Source: Planctomycetota bacterium | GTDB taxonomy: Bacteria > Planctomycetota > Planctomycetia > Pirellulales > Lacipirellulaceae | Direction of reading: 5' to 3' | Length of the DNA: 64,000 bases | Assembly: GCA_029259915.1 (NCBI GenBank) | Contig: JAJDED010000007.1 | Span: 186,001 to 250,000, forward strand | In this document: positions 1-9,293 of the stretch, piece by piece | How positions within the stretch are numbered: the first letter of the stretch is position 1 | Layout: each line of letters begins with the position of its first letter | Notes under the pieces: model-generated | Seen by the model: the letters and a program-made list of their open reading frames with translations, nothing else | Database searches by the model: none | What the model was told of the DNA's origin: nothing | Program-made: the position numbers and the translations under genes

Positions 1-38
1 GAGCGAAGTTCAGTGAACAATTGGTCGATCGCGGACAT
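1..38 (-). CDS. trpA: Tryptophan synthase alpha chain, N-terminal fragment
   Basis: Only the first 12 codons lie inside the window. The translation (MSAIDQLFTELR) has the form of a TrpA N-terminus, and the gene follows trpB on the same strand, the usual trpBA order. The alpha subunit cleaves indole-3-glycerol phosphate and channels indole to the beta subunit. The 60-base spacer after trpB is largely a heptanucleotide repeat tract reaching to the ATG, and no purine-rich ribosome site is seen. The identification rests on a short peptide plus context, so it is likely but not proven from this window. Confidence 0.7.
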   Translation of the reverse strand, partial: MSAIDQLFTELR

Positions 39-81
39 AGAAAATTGAGTTAGGAGTTCAGAGGTGAGATCAGACAACTAG
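39..81 (-). repeat. Heptad repeat tract before trpA
   Basis: Imperfect 7-base period on the plus strand (GAGTTAG, GAGTTCA, GAGGTGA, GATCAGA, CAACTAG at 47-81). In the sense of trpA it is pyrimidine-rich and lies directly upstream of the ATG at 38, with an AT-rich heptad in between. It is one of several such tracts in the window. Confidence 0.6.
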
Positions 82-98
82 AAAATAATAAAAAAATC

Positions 99-1319
99 CT
101 AACCAAACGATTCGCCCTTGAGGCGCGCGATTTCTGAAGCATCTTTATCACCCCGACCGGAGAGGCAAACGACAATGCGCTCGTCGGTCGAGCGTTTACC
201 GGCAAGCTGCATCGCCTGGGCCAACGCATGCGACGATTCGAGTGCTGGGAGAATTCCTTCAAGCCGAGCGAGTGTGTCGAACGCGTGCATTGCTTCGTCG
301 TCGGTGCAACTGGTGTAACTGACGCGGCCTGTGGATTTCCAATAGCTGTGTTCTGGGCCAACGCCCGGATAGTCGAGCCCCGCCGACATCGAATGCACAT
401 CGCAGGTCTGCCCATCTTCGTCCTGCATGACGTAGCTGAAACTACCGTGCAACACGCCGGGCCTTCCGTACGTCAGCGGTGAGGCGTGTTGCCCCGGCTC
501 GTTGCCACGTCCCCCCGCTTCGACACCCACCAGCGCCACATCTTGGTGTTCGATAAACGGGTAAAACATGCCCGCTGCGTTGCTACCGCCGCCGACACAG
601 GCGACCACCAATTCGGGGAGACCTTTGAATTGCGTGCGGCACTGTTCGACGGTCTCACGTCCGATGACCGATTGGAAATCGCGTACGATTTGCGGAAAAG
701 GATGCGGACCAACCACGGAGCCAAGGATGTAATGGGTCGATTCGACGCTTCCCATCCAGTCGCGCATTGCTTCGTTGATCGCGTCGCGCAAGGTGCGCGA
801 CCCACTGGTGACCGGACGCACCTCGGCTCCCAGTAATTTCATCGAAAACACATTGGGCGCCTGCCGGCGAATATCTTCTTCGCCCATGTACACAATACAT
901 TCGAGTCCAAAGTGGGCACACGCCGTGGCGGTTGCTACGCCATGTTGGCCGGCTCCCGTTTCGGCAATCACCCGTTTTTTGCCCATCCGCATCGTGAGCA
1001 GCGCCTGGCCGAGCGTGTTGTTGATTTTGTGGGCGCCCGTGTGATTCAAGTCTTCCCGCTTGAGCCAAATTTCTGCCCCGCTGCAATGTTCCGTCAAGCG
1101 CCGGGCAAAAGTGAGCGGTGAAGGTCGGCCCACATAGTTTTTTAGCAACTCGTCCAGCTCGGCTTGGAAATTGGCGTCGCCTCGGGCCGTTTCATATTCC
1201 TGGGCCAGTAAGTCGAGAGCATGGACCAGTGTTTCTGGCACGTACCGCCCACCAAAATCGCCAAACCGCCCCGCGGCATCGGGAACCTGGGCAGACGATT
1301 GATCGGAAGGCGTCGACAT
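99..1319 (-). CDS. trpB: Tryptophan synthase beta chain
   Basis: Cytoplasmic PLP enzyme that condenses indole with L-serine to give tryptophan. The 406-residue product has the normal TrpB1 length. The PLP-binding lysine sits in HTGAHKINN (Lys98) and the glycine-rich phosphate loop GGGSNA is near residue 240; the N-terminal [15 protein letters not shown] is typical. The ATG at 1319 was chosen over an upstream in-frame codon at 1358 because AGGAG lies 6 to 7 bases before it and the family alignment begins there. It forms an operon with trpA, whose start follows 60 bases downstream. Nothing suggests trp attenuation here. Confidence 0.96.
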   Translation of the reverse strand: MSTPSDQSSAQVPDAAGRFGDFGGRYVPETLVHALDLLAQEYETARGDANFQAELDELLKNYVGRPSPLTFARRLTEHCSGAEIWLKREDLNHTGAHKINNTLGQALLTMRMGKKRVIAETGAGQHGVATATACAHFGLECIVYMGEEDIRRQAPNVFSMKLLGAEVRPVTSGSRTLRDAINEAMRDWMGSVESTHYILGSVVGPHPFPQIVRDFQSVIGRETVEQCRTQFKGLPELVVACVGGGSNAAGMFYPFIEHQDVALVGVEAGGRGNEPGQHASPLTYGRPGVLHGSFSYVMQDEDGQTCDVHSMSAGLDYPGVGPEHSYWKSTGRVSYTSCTDDEAMHAFDTLARLEGILPALESSHALAQAMQLAGKRSTDERIVVCLSGRGDKDASEIARLKGESFG

Positions 1320-1408
1320 GAAATACTCCTGGGGGAACCGTTGATTTTCAATGCCCACGCTCTCGCGGTCAAGGGCAACGATTTACGTTCTATGCGGATC
1401 GATACTTT

Positions 1409-1450
1409 CTTCTCACTTCTTCCTTCTCACATCTCACTTCTGACTTTCCT
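1409..1450 (+). repeat. Six tandem heptads ending at the mutM start codon
   Basis: Six imperfect pyrimidine-rich 7-mers (CTTCTCA, CTTCTTC, CTTCTCA, CATCTCA, CTTCTGA, CTTTCCT) fill 1409-1450 and stop at the base before the mutM ATG. No Shine-Dalgarno-like purine run is present in the preceding 40 bases. Confidence 0.8.
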
Positions 1451-2302
1451 ATGCCTGAGCTTCCGGAAGTTGAAACCATGCGTCGCGGTATTCTCGACGC
1501 GGTTGGCAGTCGTGTTGCGGATGTCTCTAAACTCCGCTGCACGCGTAAGCCGATCGAGGTGGTTCCCGCGGCTTCCCAATTTCGTCGTCGGGTGCAAAAT
1601 CAACGGATCGCCCGCGTCGGTCGTGCGGGGAAACGAGTCGTCATCCATCTGGAGAACGACGAAGCAATTGTCATCGAACCGCGTATGACCGGTCTGGTTT
1701 TGGTCGTCGACCCGCCAACGAGGGAACATCTCCGCTGGCGGCTTGATCTGACAGACGGACCGATTTCGCAAATCTTCTATTGGGACCGTCGCGGGCTGGG
1801 AAATGTTCGCCTGTTTTCTGAAACCGAGTTCCGCCAACAATTTGGCCCGGAGAAACTAGGGCCCGATGCGCTGGGTGTCACCCCAGAAATTCTCCAAGAA
1901 AAACTTGGCCACTCGCGGCGGGAAATCAAGCCTGCACTGCTCGACCAGCGCGCGGTCGCCGGCATCGGCAATCTTTACGCTTCAGAAATTCTTCACGTCG
2001 CAGGCATCCATCCCCAACGCCTTTGCGTGGCAATGTCAAAACGTCAATGGCAATCGCTTGTCGCTGCAACAAGAACGGTTCTCGAAGAAGCGATTCGCTG
2101 CGAAGGCTCCACGCTGGGCGATGGTACGTATCGCAACGCGTTGAATCAACAGGGCAGTTACCAAAATGCACACCGTGTGTACAACCGTGCCGGCCAGCCG
2201 TGTCCTCGTTGCAGTGGCGGGAAAATTACGCGAATTGTGCAAAACCAGCGGTCGACGTTCTTTTGCAGGCATTGCCAGAAACGTACCGGGGCGTTGATGT
2301 GA
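1451..2302 (+). CDS. mutM: Formamidopyrimidine-DNA glycosylase
   Basis: Base-excision repair enzyme that removes 8-oxoguanine and ring-opened purines and nicks the abasic site. The protein starts MPELPEVET; after Met removal the Pro is the catalytic nucleophile and Glu3 its partner. The conserved beta-turn Lys is in AGKRVV (Lys61). A C-terminal zinc finger is complete, with Cys251, 254, 272 and 275. At 283 residues it is a normal length. The start is fixed by the invariant N-terminus, yet no ribosome site precedes it; a heptad repeat tract does. It is divergent from trpB and followed by a good terminator. Confidence 0.96.
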   Translation: MPELPEVETMRRGILDAVGSRVADVSKLRCTRKPIEVVPAASQFRRRVQNQRIARVGRAGKRVVIHLENDEAIVIEPRMTGLVLVVDPPTREHLRWRLDLTDGPISQIFYWDRRGLGNVRLFSETEFRQQFGPEKLGPDALGVTPEILQEKLGHSRREIKPALLDQRAVAGIGNLYASEILHVAGIHPQRLCVAMSKRQWQSLVAATRTVLEEAIRCEGSTLGDGTYRNALNQQGSYQNAHRVYNRAGQPCPRCSGGKITRIVQNQRSTFFCRHCQKRTGALM

Positions 2303-2335
2303 GCAGTTAGTTAACACGTTTCGTAGGGCGATTTA

Positions 2336-2367
2336 GGCGAAATCCCAGTTTTTCGCCATTATTTTTT
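2336..2367 (+). terminator. Rho-independent terminator of mutM
   Basis: Perfect 7-bp stem GGCGAAA (2336-2342) and TTTCGCC (2351-2357), an 8-base loop, then ATTATTTTTT. It lies 33 bases after the mutM stop. Confidence 0.75.
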
Positions 2368-2513
2368 ATTGACACTTCAAATAACCTGGATAAGCTAATA
2401 GCAGCAGGGCGCAAGAGTGTACCCGTGTATTTGCAGTTTATTTATTACTTTGAATTAGACCTAATCGTCAAACCATACCTTTCCGTAGTACACTAAGGAA
2501 ACGCTAGTTAAAG

Positions 2514-2590
2514 AGCGACTTCCATAATCTTTCTAAATACGTAGCCCAGGGGGGTTGCGCATCAGGAAAGATTTTGGAAGTCGCTTTTTT
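2514..2590 (+). terminator. Long inverted repeat with T run
   Basis: Arms at 2514-2533 and 2566-2585 pair over 20 bases with one mismatch, enclosing a 32-base loop, and are followed by six T. It looks like a terminator or the 3' end of a small RNA or leader, but no ORF ends just before it. It lies 161 bases upstream of the PEP-CTERM gene ATG. Confidence 0.6.
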
Positions 2591-2751
2591 TATTGACTAG
2601 ATTTTATTGCCTAGAACGATTCGGAACTCGTCTAGAGCGGCTCGGACATTTTAGCTTGTTTTCCGCCGAAGTTCACACGACAACTCGCGACGAAAGATCG
2701 GCTTTACTTGCAGGGCTTTTAAGCAAGAAAAACCAAAGAGGTGAATCTAAG

Positions 2752-3372
2752 ATGTCACGAATGTTAACGATCGTCCTCGTCGGGTTGCTTGGCGCTGTTT
2801 TCTCAGCGAATGCGACTCATGCCGCGCCGATCTCTTTCGCTTATACCGGTACAATCAACGGGCTTCAGTTGGCTCCCGAATTACAAAGTGGCGATCAAAT
2901 AACGATCACCTATACCTTTGAATCATCGCTCACCGATCAGCTGTCGGCCATTCCCACCCTGGGTCGATACGGACCGCTGCTGGATCTGACTTTCACTGGC
3001 AGCAGTGGTTTTGTTGCGATGCTTGTCCCTAATTCCGGAATGATTGAGGTTGAGAACGATAATTTTTTGAATCGAGACTCCTATGTTGTGTCAGCTTCAT
3101 TTCAGCAAATTGGCTCTTTGGGTGGAGCTCCGCCTCTCGATCTAACGATCACTTTTACAGACTTTACGAAAACTGAGTTTAGTAGCGATGCGCTCCCACT
3201 GGCCCCGCCAAATCCAGCCGATTTCTCCAGTGCCACCGGTTCAATCAGAAACACGAACTTCGGGTTTGCCAGCTTTTCGATTGATGCGATAGCAACATTA
3301 CCGGAACCGGCTTCGATCTTATTGTTGCTTGCTGGAATTCCAGCCCTGTTGATGACGAGAATTCGTTCCTAG
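2752..3372 (+). CDS. Exported PEP-CTERM protein, function unknown
   Basis: A 206-residue protein with a signal peptide (about 1-25, ending near HAAPIS), a beta-rich body, and a C-terminal PEP-CTERM signal: LPEPASI followed by a hydrophobic helix and the basic tail RIRS. PEP-CTERM proteins are handled by an exosortase and exported to the cell surface or matrix. The ATG at 2752 was chosen because GAGGTG lies 10 bases upstream and the signal peptide starts there. No catalytic motif is recognisable. It appears to be transcribed alone and converges on the kinase gene downstream. Confidence 0.8.
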   Translation: MSRMLTIVLVGLLGAVFSANATHAAPISFAYTGTINGLQLAPELQSGDQITITYTFESSLTDQLSAIPTLGRYGPLLDLTFTGSSGFVAMLVPNSGMIEVENDNFLNRDSYVVSASFQQIGSLGGAPPLDLTITFTDFTKTEFSSDALPLAPPNPADFSSATGSIRNTNFGFASFSIDAIATLPEPASILLLLAGIPALLMTRIRS

Positions 3373-3425
3373 ATGGGCAGCTAGATTCTCTCCGGTGGTA
3401 GGACGCACCGCATTTTCTAACACGC

Positions 3426-4424
3426 TTAATCGCCTGTAAGCGATTGAAATGCTCGGCTGCGGAACTCGCGAAGCGTGTCGATCAATTCTTGCATGGTTTG
3501 GAATCGATCGTTGGGATCTTTTTCCAACGCGCGCATGGCGATTTGAGCCAACACACGGGGAATGTGTCGTTGGGGCGCCTTTTCGGCCGGGGGAATTGGC
3601 GGCTCGTTGACGATCATTTCAAACGTTTCGCTAACCTTTTCGCCACGCAAAGGTTCCTTCAACGTGAGAATTTCGTAAAGTACGACGCCAATACTGTAAA
3701 TATCGGTGCGGGCGTCGATTTCCATTCCGCCTCCGCGCACTTGCTCCGGCGACATGTAGAGCGGTGTGCCGGGGCGTTGGCCGATATCGGTCAGCTCTTC
3801 ATGTTCGATGATGTTGTCTTCAAGCTCCGAGCCATCCAGGGCCCAAACTTTTGCCACACCCCAGTCGAGCAACATCACTTCACCGTAAGATCCAATCAAA
3901 ACGTTTTCGGGTTTGACGTCGCGATGCACAACACCGTGGGCATGGGCGTAGGACAGCGCGTTGCAAACTTGGATCAGCACACCCAACATGCGGTCGAGAT
4001 TGTAAACACGGCAAGCCCGTTCGTCGCCCAGGATTTGTTGTTCAAGAATGTCGCGGATCGTTTCGCCTTCTACCTTCTTCATGGTGAAGTAAAGACGCTT
4101 TTCGATGTCGTGCCCAATTTCATAGACGGGAATCGTATTCGGATGTTGCAGTTGAGCGGTCACGCGCGCTTCACGCAAAAACCGGGCGCGTGGGTATTCA
4201 TGATCCGCCAGATGCGAGTGTAATGTTTTCATAACCACCGTTCGGCCCAGGTTGTTGTCCCGGCAGGTGCGCAAGATGGCGGAACCCCCTTTCGACAGAT
4301 CGGTAAAATCCGAATAGCGCGTAAAGCTATTGGAAAAATAGCTGGGGAGTTGCCGATCGGTGTCTTTGGCATCAATTTGCGGATAACGGTCATCCGTGGG
4401 GTTCTCGGAACGCTGCTCGGTCAT
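3426..4424 (-). CDS. Serine/threonine protein kinase, soluble
   Basis: A 332-residue Hanks-type kinase. Visible elements are a degenerate glycine loop near LSKGGSA (44-49), the ATP-binding lysine in VVMKTL (Lys66), the catalytic loop HRDVKPEN (Asp169), a metal-binding DWG at 187-189 in place of DFG, GTPLYMSPEQ for the activation and APE segment, and DIYSIGVVLYEIL for helix F. The catalytic residues are intact, so it is probably active. No transmembrane or sensor domain follows the kinase, so it should be cytoplasmic. Substrate is unknown; it converges with the PEP-CTERM gene and is upstream of nothing obviously functionally linked. Confidence 0.92.
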   Translation of the reverse strand: MTEQRSENPTDDRYPQIDAKDTDRQLPSYFSNSFTRYSDFTDLSKGGSAILRTCRDNNLGRTVVMKTLHSHLADHEYPRARFLREARVTAQLQHPNTIPVYEIGHDIEKRLYFTMKKVEGETIRDILEQQILGDERACRVYNLDRMLGVLIQVCNALSYAHAHGVVHRDVKPENVLIGSYGEVMLLDWGVAKVWALDGSELEDNIIEHEELTDIGQRPGTPLYMSPEQVRGGGMEIDARTDIYSIGVVLYEILTLKEPLRGEKVSETFEMIVNEPPIPPAEKAPQRHIPRVLAQIAMRALEKDPNDRFQTMQELIDTLREFRSRAFQSLTGD

Positions 4425-4580
4425 GTCGCGATTCTCATCGTGGTTTAAAACTCATGTGGTGGGTCGATAAACAAACCTAGCTCTCACCACAGGTCAGTGT
4501 ACTAATAGGCCAAAAAATACCAAGGGTGGAAAGTTGCAGATCGCATGCGGGTGGAATAGTCCAGCACGGCATTTGATGCC

Positions 4581-7217
4581 CTAAGATTCAATAACTTCCA
4601 AAAGCTGGCTGCGGATGTGAGACAATTGGTCTTCGTCAGAGATTTTACGTCCTTCTCGGTCCGTTACATAGAAAACGTCGACCACTTGATCTAGATAGGT
4701 GCCGATCTTTGCGTGATGGATGACCAACGCAAGGTCGTGAAATCTACGGGCGAGTTGATAAAGCAACCCCGCTCGGTCGAAAGTGAAGACTTCCACCAGC
4801 GTACACTGCTGCGAGATCTCGTTGTCGATCGTTACTTCGTTGGGCAACGCAGTGAGTTGCATCGAGGCCTCGGCCTGTTCCTGCCCCCACATTTTTCGGA
4901 AACGCGGCGGCTGGTCGTCGTGTACCGAGGCGACCAGGGCAGCACAGATTTTTTTCAAGCGACTTGCGGAAGGTTTTTTGGGCGAAAGCAAGTCGGTTGC
5001 TTCGTAGCGCAGCATCAACAACTCTTCTGCAAGTATATCGGTCGAAGCAGCAAGTATTTGCATTCCTTCGCCCGAAAGGACTCCTGCCATGCTGGAAAAT
5101 ACACCGCGACCTACGCCTCGATCGACGCCCGCAATGAATTGAATCGTCTTGGTTTCTGATTGGTAATTGCACCAGGCTACGGCCGTTTTGGTCGAGAGAT
5201 TTTTGAAGTGGCGAAGCGTTTCCACTACTTCGCTCGTTTCACGGCCTGCCAAATAGTTTGGCGGCAACGCAGCAATTTGGCGATTCCACCAATCGTCGCC
5301 CTGTTCTGCAGAATTCAGTTTTTGATGAATCACACCTCGCTGGGCTTCCAAATGCGAATCGGGCCCATGGTTCTCAGTATTATCCAGGTACTTGCTCGTG
5401 CGGGTAAACAAGTCGCCAAGAACATCCGTTTTCCAGTCGTTCAAAACGCCTGGACCAACTGCGGCCAGATCGGCGCAGGTCAACACAAACATCATTCTCA
5501 GCCGGTCGATGTTGCCGACCTTGTCGGCGAACTGCCGAATCAGTTGAGGGTCGCTCGTGTCGCGTCGGAAAGCGAGATGCGACATCACCAAATGTTTATG
5601 GACTAGAAAAGCCACATCGGAGGTGGAGCGCTGGTCGAGCCCCAATAGGCCCGCCGTTTCCTCAGCCAGCCTTTTGCCAACCTCGCTATGGTCTTCTTCA
5701 AACCCTTTGCCCAGATCGTGCAACAGCAGCGCCAGATGCAAAATACGTTTGTCATCAACATCGCGTGCAGCCGATCCTAAAACGTTGTCTTGGTTGGCAA
5801 ACTCCGCAGCCATGCGAACGGCCCGCAGGCAGTGTTCGTCGACGGTATATTTATGGTACTGATTGAACTGCAGCAAGCATCGCGCATGGCGCATGGACGG
5901 AATGATCTTTTCGAGAAACCCAAGTTCGTGGAGCACTCGCAGGATTTCGCCAACGGACGACGGATTCGCCAGCAGATCGTAAAACTGACTACCGACACTC
6001 TTGGGAGCATTCTCCGGGAATTCTGGTGCAGCCAACAACAGAGCCGACCACGTGGCGTGCTCAAACGGTTTGCCCTGTGTGATCGAAATTTCCACCAGGC
6101 GAAGCACTTCGCCCAGGTCTCGCTTTAGTTTAGCCATGCCTGCGGGCGTCGCGGACACATGACTCATGCCGATTCGAAAGTCGCCCGTTACCGTTTTGCT
6201 CAACACCGGATCGAGCACTTTGGTCACAGGAGAAATTACCTGCAAACTGGCGTCGCGTCTGCGGACCAATTGCCAGAGATGATTGGTGTGGCGGAAATAA
6301 TCTCGCATCAAGCGTTCCACGGGCAGCATCCCTTTCCCCCCGCGGTAACCAAAACTCTCTGCGATACGAAGTTGCTCGGCCCGATCAAGCATGTCGCGAG
6401 CCGAGGAAGCATGAAAATGCATTTCGTTTCGTAGCCGCAAAAGAAACAACCTTGCCGAAAGCAAGCGGCGGTGGTCGAATTTCGACAATGCCCCGAGCAG
6501 GTGGAGTCGATCGGGGTCCGACTCGCCATGTTCGGCAAAGCCCAGCCAGCGCAACAGATTCAGATCGCGCAACCCGCCACGTGAGCGCTTCACGTGGGGT
6601 TCCAGCAAGTAAACGGTGGTTCCGTATTCGTCGCGCTCGGTGGTGCGCGCATCGAGAATCGTGCGGAACAGCGTTTTGCGATTCCGTTGGACCATCTTCT
6701 TGAAGTTTTCTCGGAACGAGTTGTAAAGCTGCTGATTGCCGGCTAATAGCCGCGTGTCGATCATCGAAGTGCAAACGATCGGGTCTTCGCGGGCAAGTTG
6801 CACCGACTCGTTGACGGTGCGAACACTGTGGCCCAGTTGATGACCGACGTCGAAAACCCCCTGGGTCAGAGGACGGACTAAGGAGGTTATGTGCTCCGGA
6901 TTTCGCGAATCATGGAGTATCATCAAATCGACATCAGAAAACGGGGAGCATTGCCGACGAGCAAAACTTCCCAATCCGACAATCGCCACTTGCGATCGCA
7001 GTTGATTCCGCGTGGCGGAGCTGGACGAAGTTTCGAATTCGTCTACGGCGATGTCAAATAATCGAGTCACAACCGTATCGATCAACGATGCCAGCCGCGC
7101 GGAGATTTGAGTCGCCGGGAGTCCGCGATCATGCAGTTGGCGGATCTCTTCGCGCTGCTCGTCCAAGAGAGCACGCAATGCTTGAACAGTGGCAGTAATG
7201 CGTGTTTGATCAGGCAC
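4581..7217 (-). CDS. glnD: PII uridylyltransferase/uridylyl-removing enzyme
   Basis: Bifunctional sensor that adds UMP to PII under nitrogen limitation and removes it when glutamine is high. Order of domains: nucleotidyltransferase (GSFARRQCSPFSDVDLMIL, near residues 83-101), a GlnE/UTase linker, an HD phosphohydrolase (LLLHDLGKGFEEDHSEVG), and two C-terminal ACT domains (about 700 onward). The length of 878 residues is normal. I chose the GTG at 7217, which has AAGGAA about 8 bases upstream. The frame remains open to 7307, but those 30 codons run into a repeat element and are probably not translated. It follows glnB at a 198-base distance. Confidence 0.92.
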   Translation of the reverse strand: MPDQTRITATVQALRALLDEQREEIRQLHDRGLPATQISARLASLIDTVVTRLFDIAVDEFETSSSSATRNQLRSQVAIVGLGSFARRQCSPFSDVDLMILHDSRNPEHITSLVRPLTQGVFDVGHQLGHSVRTVNESVQLAREDPIVCTSMIDTRLLAGNQQLYNSFRENFKKMVQRNRKTLFRTILDARTTERDEYGTTVYLLEPHVKRSRGGLRDLNLLRWLGFAEHGESDPDRLHLLGALSKFDHRRLLSARLFLLRLRNEMHFHASSARDMLDRAEQLRIAESFGYRGGKGMLPVERLMRDYFRHTNHLWQLVRRRDASLQVISPVTKVLDPVLSKTVTGDFRIGMSHVSATPAGMAKLKRDLGEVLRLVEISITQGKPFEHATWSALLLAAPEFPENAPKSVGSQFYDLLANPSSVGEILRVLHELGFLEKIIPSMRHARCLLQFNQYHKYTVDEHCLRAVRMAAEFANQDNVLGSAARDVDDKRILHLALLLHDLGKGFEEDHSEVGKRLAEETAGLLGLDQRSTSDVAFLVHKHLVMSHLAFRRDTSDPQLIRQFADKVGNIDRLRMMFVLTCADLAAVGPGVLNDWKTDVLGDLFTRTSKYLDNTENHGPDSHLEAQRGVIHQKLNSAEQGDDWWNRQIAALPPNYLAGRETSEVVETLRHFKNLSTKTAVAWCNYQSETKTIQFIAGVDRGVGRGVFSSMAGVLSGEGMQILAASTDILAEELLMLRYEATDLLSPKKPSASRLKKICAALVASVHDDQPPRFRKMWGQEQAEASMQLTALPNEVTIDNEISQQCTLVEVFTFDRAGLLYQLARRFHDLALVIHHAKIGTYLDQVVDVFYVTDREGRKISDEDQLSHIRSQLLEVIES

Positions 7218-7245
7218 GCGCAAATTCCTTACCGGCCTGAAGGAT

Positions 7246-7352
7246 GGGTGCCACTGCCTGGCTTGCCAGCAGTGCAAAACGGGTACCAGGGTTCCACTGC
7301 CGAGCAAGTTCGCCTCGGCGAATCCGCCGAGGTGGATCAGGCAGTGGCACCC
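7246..7352 (-). repeat. 107-bp element with 14-bp inverted ends, copy A
   Basis: Perfect 14-bp inverted ends, GGGTGCCACTGCCT at 7246-7259 and its complement at 7339-7352, plus an internal hairpin with 8-bp arms at 7313-7332. A related copy lies at 31604-31712 and has the same orientation relative to the next gene. No ORF is inside, so it resembles a MITE or a large REP-like unit. It sits in the glnB-glnD spacer. Confidence 0.7.
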
Positions 7353-7415
7353 TCCACTTTAAGTCAGCAATTCAGGGCTGACGTTCCACCAGCCGCATAC
7401 AACGAAACAGCAAAC

Positions 7416-7766
<351 letters not shown>

Positions 7767-7895
7767 CTATGATTTTGACTAGGCGAAGGACAAAGTGCCC
7801 GAAGCAATTGGCAGACGCCTTGTAAGTAGATTTTATGCAAAAAAACCTTGATCCTCAATGTGCATTGCCTGCACTTGAACAAAGCAAAACATAAG

Positions 7896-9293
7896 TTAGG
7901 TAAAGATGTAACCTTCCTCGCCATGTTCGCTGATGTCCAAGCCTTTTACTTCGTCGTTTTCGTTCACGCGTAGTCCGACGATCGCGTCGAGAACCTTCAG
8001 AATGATAAACGTGGCAACAATACTGAAAATCCAGGTGACCCCGATCGCGGTAAGCTGTCCTGGCATGACGCTTCCTCCCTCGATCATTCCCAGCGGCTGT
8101 CCTTCACCAATGTCCCAGCAAACGCGCGTGGCAAACACGCCGGTGAGCACGGCACCCAGTGTTCCGCCGACGCCGTGGACGCCAAAGGCATCGAGGGAAT
8201 CGTCGTAGCGGAATTTATTCTTGATCGTTCCGCAGGCAATCGCACAGACAACCCCCGCCACGGCACCCATGATGAGTGCCGGCATGGGCTGTACAAAACC
8301 TGCCGCGGGAGTAATACAAACCAGCCCCGCCACGGCCCCCGAAGCGGCCCCCAGAACACTAGGTCTCCCATGCGTGAGCCATTCGTAGAACGACCAACCC
8401 AACACACCGGCTGCCGCTGAAAAGTGGGTTACCGCAAATGCGCTGGAAGTCAGGCCGTCGCTCAGCAATTCGCTACCGGCGTTGAATCCAAACCAACCGA
8501 CCCAGAGCATTCCAGCACCGAGCGTAGTGAATGCAAGGTTATGCGGACGCAGGTCGGCGTTCCCGTAGCCGCCCCGTTTGCCGATTACAAGTGCACAAAT
8601 CAGCGCGGAAACTCCCGAGCTAATATGCACCACCGTCCCGCCGGCAAAATCGAGCGCCCCGCCTAGGATGGCGTGTTCGGATCCAAACGCAAGAATCCCG
8701 CCGCCCCAAACCCAGTGGCACAGCGGGCAGTAGACCAGCGTTCCCCAAGCAATGCTAAACAGCACCATCGCGCTGAATTTCATGCGCTCGGCAAATGCTC
8801 CGCAGATGAGCGCCGGCGTGATGATAAAAAACATGCCTTGGAACAGCATGTGGGTATAACGGGGGATTGCATCCGCCATAGGCGTAGCGGGGGCATTGGT
8901 CGCTTCATCCCAGGTGCGTTCAACACCTTGCATCAACAGATAGTCGCCATTTCCCAGGTAAGCGCCATCGCCGCCAAAAGCAAGACTGTAGCCGTACAAT
9001 GCCCACAGCACTGTCATCATCCCCATCAGGAATAGACACTGCATCATCACGCCCAAGACGTTTTTCTTGCGGACCAATCCGCCGTAAAACATCGCCAGGC
9101 CGGGGGCCGTCATGAACAGCACCAAGGCGCAGCTCGTAAGCATCCACGCGTTGTGCCCTGCAAGTAGTGCTTCGTCGGCAGTCTGTTTCACGGCTGCCAA
9201 GTCCACTGTTTCCTGCGCGAGCGCCAATTCGCCTTGGCAGAAAACCCAAGTAATTGCCAGCAGCAGCGCCGGCAACCTTATCTTTTTGATCAT
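7896..9293 (-). CDS. amtB: Ammonium transporter with signal peptide
   Basis: Inner-membrane Amt/Rh channel of 465 residues. It has an N-terminal signal peptide (about 1-26, ending ALAQ) followed by about eleven transmembrane helices. Family segments seen include ALVLFMTAPGLAMFYGGLVRK split by helix 1, the WGGG region, and DFAGGTVVHISSG; the pore His residues are expected in HISSG and in the FGVHGVGGTLG helix. The ATG at 9293 was chosen over GTG at 9305 because GGAGG lies directly before it. It is 141 bases upstream of glnB on the same strand. I saw no convincing sigma-54 promoter upstream. Confidence 0.95.
   Translation of the reverse strand: MIKKIRLPALLLAITWVFCQGELALAQETVDLAAVKQTADEALLAGHNAWMLTSCALVLFMTAPGLAMFYGGLVRKKNVLGVMMQCLFLMGMMTVLWALYGYSLAFGGDGAYLGNGDYLLMQGVERTWDEATNAPATPMADAIPRYTHMLFQGMFFIITPALICGAFAERMKFSAMVLFSIAWGTLVYCPLCHWVWGGGILAFGSEHAILGGALDFAGGTVVHISSGVSALICALVIGKRGGYGNADLRPHNLAFTTLGAGMLWVGWFGFNAGSELLSDGLTSSAFAVTHFSAAAGVLGWSFYEWLTHGRPSVLGAASGAVAGLVCITPAAGFVQPMPALIMGAVAGVVCAIACGTIKNKFRYDDSLDAFGVHGVGGTLGAVLTGVFATRVCWDIGEGQPLGMIEGGSVMPGQLTAIGVTWIFSIVATFIILKVLDAIVGLRVNENDEVKGLDISEHGEEGYIFT

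Larger units (their letters stand above)
2303..2751. other. Spacer between mutM and a PEP-CTERM gene
   Basis: 449 bases without a convincing gene. It contains the mutM terminator (2336-2367) and a separate strong inverted repeat with a T run (2514-2590). An in-frame extension of the following ORF back to 2593 is not credible as coding because the signal peptide begins at 2752. Confidence 0.7.

Noticed and set aside
7218..7307. N-terminal extension of GlnD
   Set aside because: The extra codons translate the inverted-repeat element and do not resemble GlnD; a GTG with a ribosome site lies at 7217.
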